A DNA stretch of 5,187 nucleotides from positions 1-5,187 of the forward strand of contig CAJMNR010000085.1 in the NCBI GenBank assembly GCA_905214875.1, read 5' to 3'. A program made the position numbers and the translations under genes. The notes beneath the pieces were generated by a model. That model was not told the origin of the DNA. It saw only the letters and a list, made by a program, of their open reading frames with translations, and did no database searches. This document shows, piece after piece, positions 5,186 to 5,187 of this stretch (positions are counted from its first letter, which is position 1; each line of letters begins with the position of its first letter). The DNA comes from an uncultured bacterium. GTDB lineage: Bacteria; Bacillota; Clostridia; Lachnospirales; Lachnospiraceae.

Positions 5186-5187
5186 CT

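Noticed and set aside
1..5187. CRISPR array, insertion sequence, attachment site or tRNA
   Set aside because: No regularly spaced repeats, transposase motifs, flanking direct repeats or cloverleaf-like sequence were seen on either strand.

Overview
The window reads as chromosome of a low-GC Firmicute, most likely a clostridial (Lachnospiraceae-like) organism. The support is AT-rich codon use, purine-rich Shine-Dalgarno sites, sigma-A-type promoters with 17-base spacers, intrinsic terminators with U-tracts, and a NatAB/YhaQP-type ABC exporter. Species cannot be fixed from the sequence alone.

Layout. Bases 1-105 are an unassigned GC-rich stretch (about 40 G/C in the first 65 bases). A family 2 glycosyltransferase (242-1261, +) follows. 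It converges on a PAP2-superfamily membrane phosphatase (1273-1938, -), and the two share one bidirectional terminator whose hairpin contains the PAP2 stop codon. Next is a 465-base gap (1939-2403). It holds the PAP2 promoter, then a strong-looking promoter with A-tracts running almost directly into a strong terminator (2187-2294) with no gene between, then palindromes just upstream of the next gene. That gene is an Lrp/AsnC-family regulator (2404-2844, +). It is followed by a two-gene ABC-2 exporter: ATPase (2939-3850) and permease (3853-5112), 2 bases apart. The exporter has its own near-consensus promoter (TTGACT-17-TATAAT) between the regulator and the ATPase. The window closes with two hairpins (5111-5134 and 5146-5185); the first is oriented to stop transcription entering from the right.

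How the genes work together. The ATPase and permease almost certainly form one exporter. The Lrp-like protein is a plausible local regulator of it, by adjacency and shared direction only. The glycosyltransferase and PAP2 phosphatase may both act on envelope glycans or lipid carriers, but they are convergent and so not co-transcribed.

Two gene starts were corrected from the longest open frames. PAP2 starts at ATG 1938, because the upstream TTG abuts the ribosome binding site. The ATPase starts at ATG 2939, because the longer frame would run through the promoter. I see no obvious new multi-gene system. The best unexplained signal is the orphan promoter-terminator unit at 2187-2294, a candidate small RNA or attenuator.
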